From positions 186,001-250,000 of the forward strand of contig JAULSN010000015.1 in assembly GCA_033439765.1 (NCBI GenBank): a DNA stretch of 64,000 nucleotides. The letters are read 5' to 3'. The position numbers were made by a program, and so were the translations under genes. Below are positions 22,753-34,155 of this stretch, one piece after another. Within the stretch, counting starts at the first letter, position 1, and the number at the start of each line of letters is the position of its first letter. The notes beneath the pieces are model-generated. The model saw only the letters and a list, made by a program, of their open reading frames with translations. It was not told the DNA's origin and searched no databases. The DNA is from Lasiosphaeria ovina (taxonomy: Eukaryota; Ascomycota; Sordariomycetes; Sordariales; Lasiosphaeriaceae).

Positions 22753-25299
22753 CGGCAGAATCGGTAGTTTATATAATTAACTTACGCTCCCGAGTCGGCG
22801 TTAAGGGTAACGGTTAGGGGTACGGCTTTTCTACCCCTTTAGTACGAGTAAGTACTACCGAGTATCGTAAAGGTAGGCCTTAGCTTTACCCCTATAATAG
22901 CTTAGGTAGGTCGATTAGGGTCGTCGCCTACTATCCTTCGTTTTCCGAATCGTCCTCTAAGTCGGAGGGTTCCGGGTATAGGTTACTAGGGTCCCTATTA
23001 TTCTCCGTACCGATATTCTGGATCCTAGTATCCGAGCCCGGTAGGGCCGTAGTACGTAGGAGGGTATATTAGCGTTATATATATCCTAGCTTACCGTAAT
23101 TATAGTACGTAATAGGCTCTCTAATATGGAGGAGGGCCTACGCGTTAGACCCGGTAGCTAGTTATATTAGGGCGGGAGGTATATCCTTTATTAGCTAATC
23201 CCGGAGTTCCCTTCGTTAAATCCGGGCTTTATCATAGCGGGGCCCGGAGTAAGCTTCCTCCGTAGTACGTAGTAGTTTCTAGGCTTCGTCGAGGCTAGTA
23301 GGGGAGCCTATTTATTTTTAGTAAGTTTCTTTATTATTACCGTTCTATAAGTAGGACCGGGTTAACTAAATACATTTGTACTATTCGGTATAGTCCTTTA
23401 TTAAAGTAACGTTAGAGATAGCCTTAACGCATTAGCTATAGTAAAAGCGGTCTAGTTTAATCTAGTAGTCCCGTATTATAAAGGGGCTTTCAGTATCTAT
23501 ACTAGGGAGTCGTCTAACTAGGGCGGCCTATTCTCTATAGAACTCTTAAGGTAATCTCCCGCGTTAGGTATAAACTAGCTAGTCTTTATATACTTAGACT
23601 TCTCCGGTTTTACTATTAAGGTAATCCAAAGTAATATAGTCCTTAAATTCTTACTATACGATTCGTTCGAAGTTCCCGTTATAGAGCTACTTCTAATAAG
23701 CCCGCTATTATTATTACGTTTCCGGCTCTATTTAGGTACTAGCCTATTAGACTTAGAGCTATTAAGGTCGGTCTTAGCGTATAGCGTTTTCTTATTCTAT
23801 AGCTTATAGCTAGTCTTCCCTATTCTAGAACGAGGTATTAACCCTTAGCTTACTAACCGTATAAGTAGGGGGGCGGTCGTCTTTCGGCCGGGATAGGCCT
23901 CCTTAAGGTCCTAGGTTAGCTAGAGTAGTTCTAAGGTTACCTAGGCCGGTAGAAAAGTTAGTTATCGCTTATAATATTAAGGCTTAGAACTACTAGGGGT
24001 CTATACTAGTAGAGGGTATAGGAGAGTTCTATACGGGGTCGTCCAAATCCTTAAGGGTCGCTTATTAAGTTAAACTAGCCTAAGGAGTAGCTCTTCTCTT
24101 TCTACGAGTACTACCTACCATAGTAACCGGCTCGATCGTTACTGGTAGTAGGGAGGTTAAAGAATTATAAGAAATAGCAAGTACGCCTAATTAAGGTAGT
24201 TATAATATAAGTAAGAAGAAGGGTAAGTAATAAGTAGTATTAGTAAGAGACTTTAACCTAGCCCTCGTAAAGGAAGGTAGGCGAAGGCTACTGCTTATAT
24301 ATATACTTAGGGGCTCCGTTCTTTATAACGGTAGTAATTATGCTAACTAGTAGTAGTCTAGCTAGTTAGTAATAGGTAGTGGGCGTATATGCTTAGGGTG
24401 TTCTTTCCTTATATTAAACTCGATAAATATACTCTCGGGGTATTTCTAAATAAGCTTAGTAAAGTCGTTATAATCTATCTAACCTTCGAAGGGGATTTAA
24501 CCCCCGTTAACTTCTAAGAGAGTCTAGAAGGAAATAACTAGGGCCGTTTTTCCGTTCTAGGGGTTAATATCTACTAAGGTCTATAGTTAGGCTACTAGGT
24601 CGATAACTAAGTCTTCTATTATATTAATAAAACGGATATTAGGAAGAAGGTCCTTTATCCCCTAAATCTATTCTAATAGGTTCTTTAATTTAAGTATTCC
24701 TAAACGACTACTCTAGGGACTTCCTTAGATAGTTATAGTAGTAGTTACGTTAGTAGAGTCGATACTAATACCGACTACCGTCGATCTTCGACGTAGCGAG
24801 GTATCGGGGCGACGCTTATCGTTATTAATTAGGCTCTCTACGGCTTCTAGGTCAAACCGCACCTCCTAGTAAGCGCGCTCGCGCTCCGGCTTCGATATCG
24901 AGGTACTCTGGGGCATAATATCGGTAGTACGTAGCGGTCGCGTTACGTATTAGTTCTAGGTTCCGACGATTCTTCTCACGTAATCGTACGCGATCGTTAA
25001 TTAAGGGTAAGATATTATTTAGGCCTTCCTAGGTAAAGGAATAAGCTTAGTTAAATAAAAAGGTAAGTATATATAAGAGATAATACTATAAGTAAGAAAT
25101 AGCTATATTCGTAAATAACTAAGCTAAAGAAAAGAAAAGGAAAAGAAGAAGTCTACGTACCTTATAGGCTTATAGTTTTATAGTAGTATGCGGGGTCGTG
25201 GCCCTAGTCCCGATTGAGAGGAGTAGGGCCTTTATATTAGGGCTTACGGCTAGGGCATAGTTACGGTACCACGGACCTCAGTTCGGCCGTGCCGTAACA
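22753..25299 (-). pseudogene. Gypsy element V, gag part and 5' LTR region, RIP-destroyed
   Basis: This continues element V on the far side of W. On the minus strand a decayed zinc knuckle (ITYYNYGKLGYI, from a CxxCGKxGH pattern with Cys changed to Tyr) lies at about 23080-23130, with gag-like helical text upstream to about 24870. From about 25040 to 25299 the sequence is LTR-like: it begins, reading the minus strand, TGTTACGGCACGG at 25299 and carries a pyrimidine-rich tract similar to the one in the W LTR. The exact inner LTR edge is uncertain because the second LTR is not in the window. Confidence 0.65.
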
Positions 25300-26501
25300 C
25301 TACCTCTACTATTCTACGGTAAATAGTTTACTTACACTACTCTAGAAATAGAGAATACGGTATTCTGGCCGCCGAATTTAGCTGGCGCGTGTCGCCATTT
25401 TCGGCGGCTTCGACACTAAGTATATAAGTCTCTTATAAGTACCGTGTGGGTACCTGTGTCATAGGAGCCTTCTATCCGTAGCGAGCATCTCATAGATGTA
25501 TAGCCTATAATAAGGGGGGCCTGTACTATAAGAAGCCTAGCTCCTTAGTTGGTTTATTTCACGCATCTCTATTACGGTCTATCGTAAGTGGTTGGCTAAG
25601 CATAAACTTAAAGAGAACATTTCATTAAAATTAATAATAGCTATGCTATACTATAGTAAATAGGCGACCGAAGTTCATCCGTTCAATGGTTATTCGGGAT
25701 CTTGGCATGCGCCGCCCCGTTTTGAAGTAACTAACGAGCTAACTGGCCGCCGGTTATAGCTCCTCAAGCTTCAAAACGTCTTCCTGTGCCATTGTTCTTA
25801 TCGGTACCCGTCTTTATTTCCTGCTCTTCCACACCATATATACGCCATCCGAATTTTATTAGTTCAAGAAGGTCTTGTTTATCGATGTCTTCGATGTTCA
25901 CGACGTTTTTCGCCTCGCCGACGAGCTTCTTACGTGCTCGATTCCTCTTCGGCAAGGGGCAGGCCAAGGAAATCGTTGTCGTCCTACGCCTAGGGCGCAG
26001 AGGCACCGCATACGTCTTTATGGTCTGGATTTTGCGGTGAGCTTCGTCCGAATGCCTCCCTTTTCCAGCGCGTGCGATAGATCGGAACGTACCGTTTGTG
26101 CAGTTTGGCCGCGTCAAGTATATTATTATAGTTGATTTGATGGATTTGGTTGACTTGCATACTAAAACTAACCCTTGCTTACCAAATACCTGTTTTCTTC
26201 CCTCCCTTGCGCTCGGAATGCCCTCCTCAATCCGCCTACATCCCTTGCATCGGAAATTCGCTCATTTCTACAGCATCCCTTTTGCTCGGAATGCCTGCCC
26301 TGAATACGGATTTCCGTGGGGACATTCAGAGGGCTTGTTGGCTATGAGAAGACGCTTTTTACACTAAAAACCCGGATTTTTTCTGGGACAAAGCCAGCGC
26401 ATCCCAACTTCAGTTCAATTAGTCGGGACCCGCGCGCCTTGGTCGTTGAAGCCTGGGCCCTAGATGAAGCCTGAGTACGGGTGGGCGTATAAGCAGTAGG
26501 A
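25300..26501. other. Transition zone from RIP block to gene island
   Basis: A sharp compositional change occurs here. Bases 25311-25341 repeat the motif found at 2684-2714. One minus-strand ORF is listed separately at 25764-26117. The region 26120-26500 downstream of the ABCC stop is AT-balanced, with a repeated GCTCGGAATGCC at about 26210-26300 (two copies, 26211 and 26284), and shows no gene. Confidence 0.45.
25764..26117 (-). CDS. Hypothetical 117-residue protein
   Basis: An open frame with a basic N-terminal half (RPRRRTTT, PKRNRARKKL) and an acidic, helical C-terminal half (NIEDIDKQDLLELIKFGWRIYGVEEQE). It resembles a small nuclear or chromatin-type protein in composition only; no family is recognised. 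It lies between the RIP block and the ABCC gene. It could equally be a relic exon. Confidence 0.25.
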   Translation of the reverse strand: MTRPNCTNGTFRSIARAGKGRHSDEAHRKIQTIKTYAVPLRPRRRTTTISLACPLPKRNRARKKLVGEAKNVVNIEDIDKQDLLELIKFGWRIYGVEEQEIKTGTDKNNGTGRRFEA

Positions 26502-29500
26502 TCATGCGGCATCGGCCCTCTGCCTGATGTCCCATGCAGCCTTTGAGAGGGCAAGGAGCTCGTCGCGGTCCACGGCAGCTTCGCACATGCTCTGGAAGAT
26601 ACCGCCCTTATGCTGCAGCAGCTTCCATGAATGGTCGCACTCCTTTACCTGCCCCCTATCCAGGCTAATAATACGGTCGTAGTTAATGACAGTGCGGAGA
26701 CGGTGGGCAATCGTGATCACGGTGGCCTCTAGCTGCCGGATGCACGCCTGGATCTTGAGGTCCGATTCGTGGTCGATCGATGCTGTGGCTTCGTCTAGGA
26801 TGACTACCTTGGAGCCTTTCAATACGGTACGTGCAATGCATAGAAGCTGCCGCTGCCCCTGCGAGATATTGGAGCCCCCTTCGGTAAGAGTGAAGGACAG
26901 GTCCGCGAACTTTCCGCCTTTGTCGGTGGTGGAATTATCGAGCAGGCCAATACGTCCCAGCGCGTCAAGGATCTCCTGGTCAGTGTGCTCGTCGTATGGG
27001 TCGAGATTCAGACGTAGCGTACCTACGAAGAGCGTCGGGTCTTGCGGGACATAGGCAAGCCGGCTACGCAATATATGTAGATCAACTTCTTTGGCGTCCT
27101 GGCCGTCTATTAGGATCCGCCCGCTCTCGACTTCGAGGCCACGCAAAAGAGTTAATGCCAGGCTCGACTTTCCAGCCCCGGTGCGGCCGACGAGTCCTAT
27201 TCTCTCCAAAGGTCTAACGCGGAAGGATATGTCTGTGAGCACGGGGTCCAAGTGGGCTGCGTAGCGCGCCGAGACGCCCTGGTATTCCACCAGACCTGAT
27301 GTGGGCCATTCCTGGCTCGGTACCGTATCAGACCTCAACTCCTGAGCCTCGGCGCTTTCGCCCATGACGCCACTAACGCGTTCTAGTCTAAATGAAGTTA
27401 GTTTATTAGAAAAACTCTCTGCCCTCCAGAGTTCTGCAAATGAAAGAACTTACGCCGTCATATTCTGGGCAGTCGCAGTGTAATATCGGATCAACCATAG
27501 TACGTGTTCCGAAAACACAATGGCATACGACATGCTCAGCCCAATGTTGCCGGCATTCTGGCTGTTCCTGATGGAAAACGACCCGGCAAATAGAGAAACA
27601 AAGGCACTCGTGAGACTGAGCCGGAGAACCAACCACCTCTCCGTAGCGCCTAGGAAGAATGAAGGCTGGTTAAACCTGCCAAGCAGACGTAAGCTGGTTG
27701 CCGAATACTCCCTCTCTGCGCCGTAGGCACGGATGGTGACGATGCCGGAAAGGGTCTCGCCGAGATGCTGGAAGACGGGGGAGCGACGTGTAGTTTCTAG
27801 GGTTTTCAGGTCGTTCGACGAAGTGATGTAGATGGTAGCGATAAGATAGTAGATGAAGCTGATTAGAACCGCCGGTAGCAAGAACTGTGGCGTAATGGCG
27901 ATGATCAGAATCGTAATGCCCATGAGCGCCCCTATAAAGTGCAGCGTTGCCAGAGCGAGGACCGCGAGGTCCTGGTCGATAGTCTGCATGTCCCGAGAGA
28001 ACAAGCCAACTATCTGGCCAAAGGACTTGTCGTTAAAGTACTTTAGAGACGCACCCAAGATGGATTTGAGAAGAGTGTCGTGGATGCGAAATGACGCCAC
28101 CAGGGAGCCAATGGACAACATATACAACCTCATGAAGCCTATAATAAGATAGATGATAAGAAGAAGGGCATAGATTCCGAAGTAGTGCCACAAGCCGAAT
28201 GGCGATCCGAGGTTGGAGCCGTCGGAGGACGCCTCCACCGTCGCGCTGGAGAGCCGTTGGACCCACCAGTTCACCGTGATAGATCCAACCTGCTGTGCCC
28301 CGAAGAAGAAGAGAAGGAAGGCCCAGAACACCCACCCGCCCATGGAAGAGAGGTATTTGAAGACGGTCCTGGACGTGTTTGTTCCACCGGGCTGGGCTGC
28401 AGGGGGGGAGGAGTCGGTGTCGTTCTTGTTTGTCTCGGCCTTTTCTTGCGTGGGCTTCTGCTTAGCTGTGCCGTCGCCGGATTCCGCTTCGTTGGTGACA
28501 TCGATATTACTCTGAGCGCTCGCGAGCTCAGGAAGCTGCCCTTGAGCAGCCAAATCTCGTTGGGAGCCCGCAGCGGTTACCGTGCCGTCGCTGAGCTGAA
28601 CGATATAGTCGGCGCCAGCGGCGGTAAGCGCCACATTGTGCGTTGCCAGGATGGTGGTTCGTCCCTGCATCAAGCGTCCCGTGATGCACTTTTGGAAGAT
28701 CCACGAAGCAGTGTGAGCGTCAACGGCACTCAGGCAGTCATCTAGAAGCAAGTATTGCGCGTTGGAATACACGGCACGTGCGAGGGAGACGCGTTGCTTC
28801 TGCCCTCCCGAGAGAGAGACGCCACCGTCTCCAACTGAAGTGAGATCACCTTGAGGAAGTATCTTTAGGTCGGGCTCGAGAGCGCAGGCGTGTAGGACGG
28901 CATTGTAGCGTTTTTCGTCAAACGGTTGGCCGAAGAGGATGTTGTTCCGCACAATGTCATTTCCTAGCCATGCCTCTTGGGCACAGAAGGCGACACCTTC
29001 GACCAGACCCGTTTCGTCATCTTTGGCTAGGGTTTCCCGGGGACCCGCGGCAGGCATCCTCACGCTCCCAGAAATGAGCGGCATCTCGCCCAGCAGTGCG
29101 AGCAGCAACGAAGACTTTCCGCTGCCAGTAGGCCCGATGACGATATTAAGCTTTCCGACCTCGAATTTCAAATCAAGGTTCCTGAGAGTGAACGATTCGA
29201 CATTTCCCGTGGTCTTGCTGTCGGTTGGCGTGCTATCCTCCTCCTTTCCTGGCCACGAAAAGGATGCGTGCTCAAAGCCGATTTGGACCCGGCGGCCGGT
29301 GGAATTTCCAAGTACTTGATACTTTTTCGTTTCCTCTTCGGCCAGGAAACTCTCCACCCGCCCGAGAGCCACAAAAGATCCTTGAACACGTGAGAGCATA
29401 CCGATCAAATCGTCGATAGGAGCCTTCAAGAGGTTGAAGAGTGATAGTGATGTAAAGGCGATGGAAGGTGTTAATAACTTCCCCTCGATGACCGAGAAGA

Positions 29501-31145
29501 AGAAGAAGGAGGAAAAGGTGATTATTTGGGGCAGGCTGTACCAGATTGTCGCGGCTATCGACCAGAGCGTATAGCGGGCGCGAAGCTTATCCAGCTCGGC
29601 AGCCCGTTTGTCGCCAATCTTTTGCTGGAAAAAAGAGTCCCAAGCGATAAGCTTGATCACCCGGATACTGCGGATCATCTCTGTGGTGCTTTGGATCCTG
29701 GCATCAGACGCGGCCATGACTTGCATCTGGATGGCGGCGAAACGTTGGGCAATGCGCGAGTTCACAGGGACCATCAGCCCCATTAAGGCGATGCCGGCAA
29801 AGGCACTGAGCCCGAGAGTCCAGGACAGCAGCCCGACTGCAATGATAATTTGCGTCGGAACCGAGGCCCAGACCTGGTGCATGTTCGCCCCCGAATCAGC
29901 AAGTTGGCTAATGTCGTTGGTGAAGAGGTTCATGATCGTGCCGATGTTGGTTGGCTTCCCTGCAGCCCGTTCCTTTGAAGGACCGACGACAACCGGCCGC
30001 CTCAACGCCTTCTGATAGACCTCGCTGATCAAGATTGTCTTGAGCCGAAGCCCAATCTTTTGGCCGATCCAAATGGTACGAGCTTCGGCAGCTGACGCCA
30101 GGATGCTGCTGATAAAGACGAGCACCACGTAACCCTGAGCTTCCGTTATAGAAGACTCGGTCTGGCCCTCGACAAACTGGAGAATCGACCTCAAAAGCAA
30201 GGTCGGCATGAATGTCAAGACTGCCCAGGCCACAGCCAGGACTCCCTGGACGGCGAACTCTAGTCCGAAGTGTCGTAGAAGAGTACCGAGGAGAGATGCG
30301 CTACATTAGGCAATAACTATTAACGACTCTTACTTGTGGAATTATAGCACAGACAGGTTCCGACTCACCTCTTCCGCTTTGTCGGAAGCACACTCTTATC
30401 AGCAACGGTGAGTAGAGACAAGTCGGGAACATGCTGAGACTGCAGACCGCCGTTATGCCAAGCTTTAAAGAGCATGTCATCGAGCCAGGCGAAGGCCCAA
30501 AAGCCAAAAAGACTAGACTGGGATTCCCCGGTCGGGTCGGCCTCGAAGCCATTGCCCTGCTGGAGCGCACGAGGCGCACGAGGCGGACGGGGCGAGAGCA
30601 ACGCCGTGGCGAGCAGAGCAGAAGACACTTTAGTCGCCGTCGAACCGGCGTCCAACGTCAAGATGGTCATGAGCCAAGATATGGCATAGAAGATGGCCGA
30701 GTGACAGTAGGCAGCCGATCCAATGTGCTCGAGGCCAGAAGGATGCAGCAGGGTCAACAGGTATAACACGCACAGGTATGACCTAAAGACCACGCCAGCC
30801 CAAGGACTGGCCGATGCGTTTATAGCGCTGCCATCTCGGCCGAGCGACAAAGATGTCGCTAGCAGTAGTCCTTCAAGGGCGGTAAAGAAAATTGCGCGGG
30901 CGGATTTGGCGCGGGGGTAGGCGGCGCGTTGTCGGGTCGAGCATATTCGTAGCTGTAGCGCAAGCAGGATGCCGGATGTAAACACAAGGAGGAGAGGGGG
31001 ATGGAATCCGGAATAGCTACGTAGAGAAACAAAATGGTCAGCGACTACGGGTCGTAGATGCGTGTCGCGTCGGGGGAAGAAAGTATGCTCACCGCTCGAC
31101 CAAGTCCAGCGCCGAGGCGGGAACCAGGCTCCAATCTAAAGCCAT
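26502..31145 (-). CDS. ABCC-family (MRP-type) full-length ABC exporter, four exons
   Basis: This is a multidrug-resistance-associated type pump that exports conjugates or secondary metabolites across plasma or vacuolar membrane. I read four exons: 31145-31093, 31016-30369, 30300-27454 and 27387-26502, with GT-AG introns of 76, 68 and 66 bp, giving 1477 residues, normal for the family. Order: TMD0 (about 20-200), TMD1, NBD1 with Walker A GPTGSGKSS near 623, signature LSGGQKQR near 735 and LLLDD Walker B, a Ser/Thr/Glu linker, TMD2, then NBD2 with GRTGAGKSS near 1249, signature NISQGQRQL and ILDEATASID. In NBD1 the Walker B ends in Asp-Asp rather than Asp-Glu, the usual asymmetric ABCC site. 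It diverges from the glycosyltransferase across about 560 bp. As the end gene of the UstYa-containing group it is a good candidate product exporter (inference). Confidence 0.93.
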
Positions 31146-31708
31146 AGTGGAGACCCGGCGGTTAGTTATTAATGCGGGGCTCTGTTCTCCTCCTTTTGTC
31201 TTTTCTTTTTAACGGTGCGCCGTGCTTGATTGCTCGATTGACTTGTCCTGTTTGTAGCTGATGCTTGGCGCTAGGTAGGTCGGTCGAGGCGGGAATGCAG
31301 TTGTGATTGAATGAGGAAGACAACAATTGCGATTTGCGGCGGCAACCCCCACCCAACCCCGTCTGAGTGGGTCCGTCTACTGTAATAACGGGCTCCCATT
31401 AGCCCTGAGGGGCAACTAGGCAGCCTTCCAGTGCCCAAAGTCCATCCCAACGCTTTCCTACCCAACGAATCTAGTTAAAGTTAGTGGGCCGTCCTGATCA
31501 AACGATGGGTGTCCTCCCGAAGAAGTACATGCTCCAACGTTAAATGCACACAGCACATTATTGGAGCCTAGAAATTTATTAGAGTTAGCTAAAAAATGAT
31601 ATACACACTCTCTCCTGGCTCGCATTCAGTTAGGATTCTCTCCCTTTCAACCTATAGCTGCTGCACCGGCGCACGCTCCCCACCACGCAAAACTTAATCT
31701 AACGGGTC
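31146..31708. promoter_or_regulatory. Divergent intergenic promoter region between ABCC exporter and glycosyltransferase
   Basis: These 563 bp separate two divergent start codons, so both promoters must lie here. It holds pyrimidine-rich tracts near each start (for example 31600-31665) and no ORF of note. I recognise no specific transcription factor site. Confidence 0.45.
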
Positions 31709-32713
31709 ATGTCTGTCGCGATTGCCACCACCGTCCTAAACCCTGCTCCGAACCTCAACATATGGCTCGACTACCACCTGCGGCGCTGCGCCGTCATCAT
31801 CCTCTACCTTGATGACCCAGACAGGCGTAGCTTGTTTGAGCCGTTTTGCAATGGCAGGTCCGTGTTGGTGTTTGACGGCGCCCAGGATATGCCCGCCATG
31901 TCGCCTCCCAACCGGCTGTTGGTGCGGCAGCCGAGCAACCTGAAGCACGCAATCTCGTATCTGTTGGAACATGGCGGTAAGTGGGGAGGAGTCGATTGGC
32001 TACTTCACATTGACCAAGACGAGATCCTCTTCGAAAACGGGCACACATCGTGGACGAATGACCCCCGCGTGGGGCACGTCACATTCACCAACCATGAGGC
32101 TGTCCCGCTGAGGCATGATACCTCAAACGCCTTTGCCGAATGCGTCTGGTTCAACACGAATGGTCCTCATGCCGAGCCCTTCATGGCCTATGGCAATGGC
32201 AAGAGCGCCGTGCGGCTCTCTAGCGGGGTCGAGCCAGACGGTTCCCACCAGTTTCAGCACTTTCAGGGCGAAGCAGTCACCCTTGGCCTACCCCGCGCCG
32301 CTTTTGGTGCCGACGCTAGCGACGCACAAGCACAGGCGTTGGACGACGCCGCTTTTCCCGTGCTGCTCCACTATCCGTACCCTAGCTTCGAGAGCTGGCG
32401 CGCCAAATTCTGCCTGTATGGCGGCTTCTCCGACTACTGGATGGACGACGAGCGGTATCCCAACAGGCTCGACTTCATGCTGCAATCGCGCGACCAGGCG
32501 CTGGCAGCACTGCAGGCCCTCAAGCGGGACGGTGCCGCGGCAGGTGATCCTTGGGCAGAGGCAAGGCGCTTTTTTGAGACTCGGGCTTTTGTTGGCGATG
32601 AGTTGCAGAGAAGGATTGCGGATGGCAGGGTGCGGTACTACGCTCCCACGTGGCTCCCTGCGGCAATCCGCCGCCATCCCGCGGTGGAGCACCACCAGCG
32701 GCAGGACCCATAA
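31709..32713 (+). CDS. GT2-like glycosyltransferase (Glyco_tranf_2_4 / DUF23-type)
   Basis: Single exon, 334 residues. The N-terminus (SVAIATTVLNPAPNLNIWLDYHL) matches the opening beta strand and 'D-H' of family-2-like transferases that act on small or peptide acceptors. HIDQDEILF at 100-108 supplies the DxD-type metal and nucleotide-sugar binding motif; HFQGEAV and LLHYPYPSFESW are conserved C-terminal pieces. No signal peptide or membrane segment is evident, so it is probably cytosolic or loosely Golgi-associated. It is followed 300 bp downstream by the 2OG oxygenase on the same strand. A role in glycosylating a hydroxylated peptide is inference from context. Sugar and acceptor are unknown. 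Confidence 0.75.
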   Translation: MSVAIATTVLNPAPNLNIWLDYHLRRCAVIILYLDDPDRRSLFEPFCNGRSVLVFDGAQDMPAMSPPNRLLVRQPSNLKHAISYLLEHGGKWGGVDWLLHIDQDEILFENGHTSWTNDPRVGHVTFTNHEAVPLRHDTSNAFAECVWFNTNGPHAEPFMAYGNGKSAVRLSSGVEPDGSHQFQHFQGEAVTLGLPRAAFGADASDAQAQALDDAAFPVLLHYPYPSFESWRAKFCLYGGFSDYWMDDERYPNRLDFMLQSRDQALAALQALKRDGAAAGDPWAEARRFFETRAFVGDELQRRIADGRVRYYAPTWLPAAIRRHPAVEHHQRQDP

Positions 32714-33013
32714 GCTAAGCTTTTCGACTGATCCCAAACATTGGCGTTACCCAACTCGAGCAAAAGTTCGGAGCTAAGTTAGTTAGCGCCCCGCGCTCGA
32801 CGGGCACTAGCGCGCCCGCACCCGCGGGGCGGTGGGGGGGAGTGGGGGAGGTTGGCAAGGCTGGTAACGTTGGGTGGCTTGCCGACTTCTGTCTCGCTGC
32901 CCCCCCCCCCCCCCCTCTCCCCCGGTCTCCTGTACTTACTTAGATACTTAACTAAGGGAAGAAAAAAAGAATCACAAAAGACAATCGTAGTTAAGACAGC
33001 CGGCCATACCAAT
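32714..33013. promoter_or_regulatory. Short intergenic promoter with C16 homopolymer
   Basis: The 300-bp gap contains a run of 16 cytosines at 32900-32915 and a G-rich tract at 32827-32850. It should hold the terminator of the glycosyltransferase and the promoter of the oxygenase. No specific motif is recognised. Confidence 0.4.
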
Positions 33014-33935
33014 ATGGCGAGAAGATATGTTGCGCTGGGCCGTTATGTCGCCGTATTTGCCCTTGGTCTCTCAGTCCCACTGCTCGACATAGCCGGACCG
33101 CTCCTTCCGCAATGGAACTTCCTTAGCCCAGCGACGTGGCTGCGCGGTGCACACAGCGACCTGGTCGCCCTGTCCAAGAACCACCGGTACACCTTCCAGG
33201 TGTTGTCGACAGACCCCTTCATGGTCTACCTAGATGGGTTTATCCATCCCAGAGAGGCCAAATATCTCATTGAGCTAGGGTATGCGCTAGACATGCTAGA
33301 CCTACCACCCACGGGTGGTGGTGGACCTTTAGCTAATTTCGGGTTTTGGGGCCCCGCGCAGAAAAGCAAAGTTTGAGCCGTCCAAAGTCTATACCGACCC
33401 GGAAGAAACCGAGTGGCCGTCTCCTTCCTACCGCACCTCCGACTCCAGCGTACTGTCGTCTAAAGACGCCATCGTGTCCATCATCCGCGACCGCGCCTAC
33501 TTCGTCCTGGGCTTCCTGCCTCACATCGGCGTCGAGGCATTCCAGCTGGTGCGCTACCACGATGGCGACCTCTTCGGCATGCACTACGACTGGTTCAAGC
33601 AACCCCTTCCCGACGGCAATACGAGCGAGTACTACAACCGCCTAGCCAGTTTCTTCTTATACCTTGAGGCTGACTGCAAGGCTGGCTCGACGTACTTCCC
33701 CCACCTGCCACCGCCGCCCGTGAGCATCCAGGACGACAACACGGGGCGCTACTCGACCACCAAGAACGGGACGGGGCTGGCCGTGCTGCCGCGGCTGGGC
33801 AGCGGGCTGTTCTGGCAGAACCTGCACCGGAACGGCACCGGCGACGAGAGGCTGCTGCACGCGGGGCTACCCGTCATTTTCGGAAGCAAGATTGGCATGA
33901 ACATTTGGATCAAGGGGCGAGTTGCGCTACCATGA
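33014..33935 (+). CDS. Prolyl-4-hydroxylase-like 2OG-Fe(II) dioxygenase, membrane anchored
   Basis: Two exons, 33014-33279 and 33362-33935 (intron 82 bp), 279 residues. A hydrophobic segment at about 7-28 is a signal anchor, placing the catalytic domain in the ER or secretory lumen. The P4Hc domain has the iron ligands His163 and Asp165 in MHYDWF, distal His255 in LLHAGLPV and the 2OG-binding Lys265 ten residues later, the classical H-x-D...H...K set, so the enzyme looks active. Family members hydroxylate peptidyl proline or related residues using 2-oxoglutarate and O2. The ATG at 33014 was chosen over an upstream in-frame ATG at 32852 because the upstream stretch crosses the C16 run and looks non-coding. 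Acting on the prolines of the nearby small peptide is a hypothesis. Confidence 0.85.
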
Positions 33936-34155
33936 AAAGAGTGGGCAGGTGAGACTGTTGATGATAATGTCTAACAACACTACGAAGTGAGGGACAGTTA
34001 TAGTATTTGTCCTGATGTACACATACACACACACAGGTACATAACTCGACCCTAGCACGCTAGATTTATCTTGGCTTGTATTGCTAGCAAAGGATTTTGA
34101 CTTAAGTCTGTCTGTCTTCTCCCTTGCTGTTTGCCTTTACTCTCTCTGCTCTTCA

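Noticed and set aside
28185..28745. 186-codon ORF antisense to the ABCC gene
   Set aside because: It lies entirely opposite the NBD1/linker coding exon, with no conserved motif; a shadow of the real gene.
32852..33013. Upstream in-frame extension of the P4H-like ORF
   Set aside because: It runs through the C16 homopolymer and would precede the signal anchor with low-complexity Pro; the ATG at 33014 gives a normal signal-anchor start.
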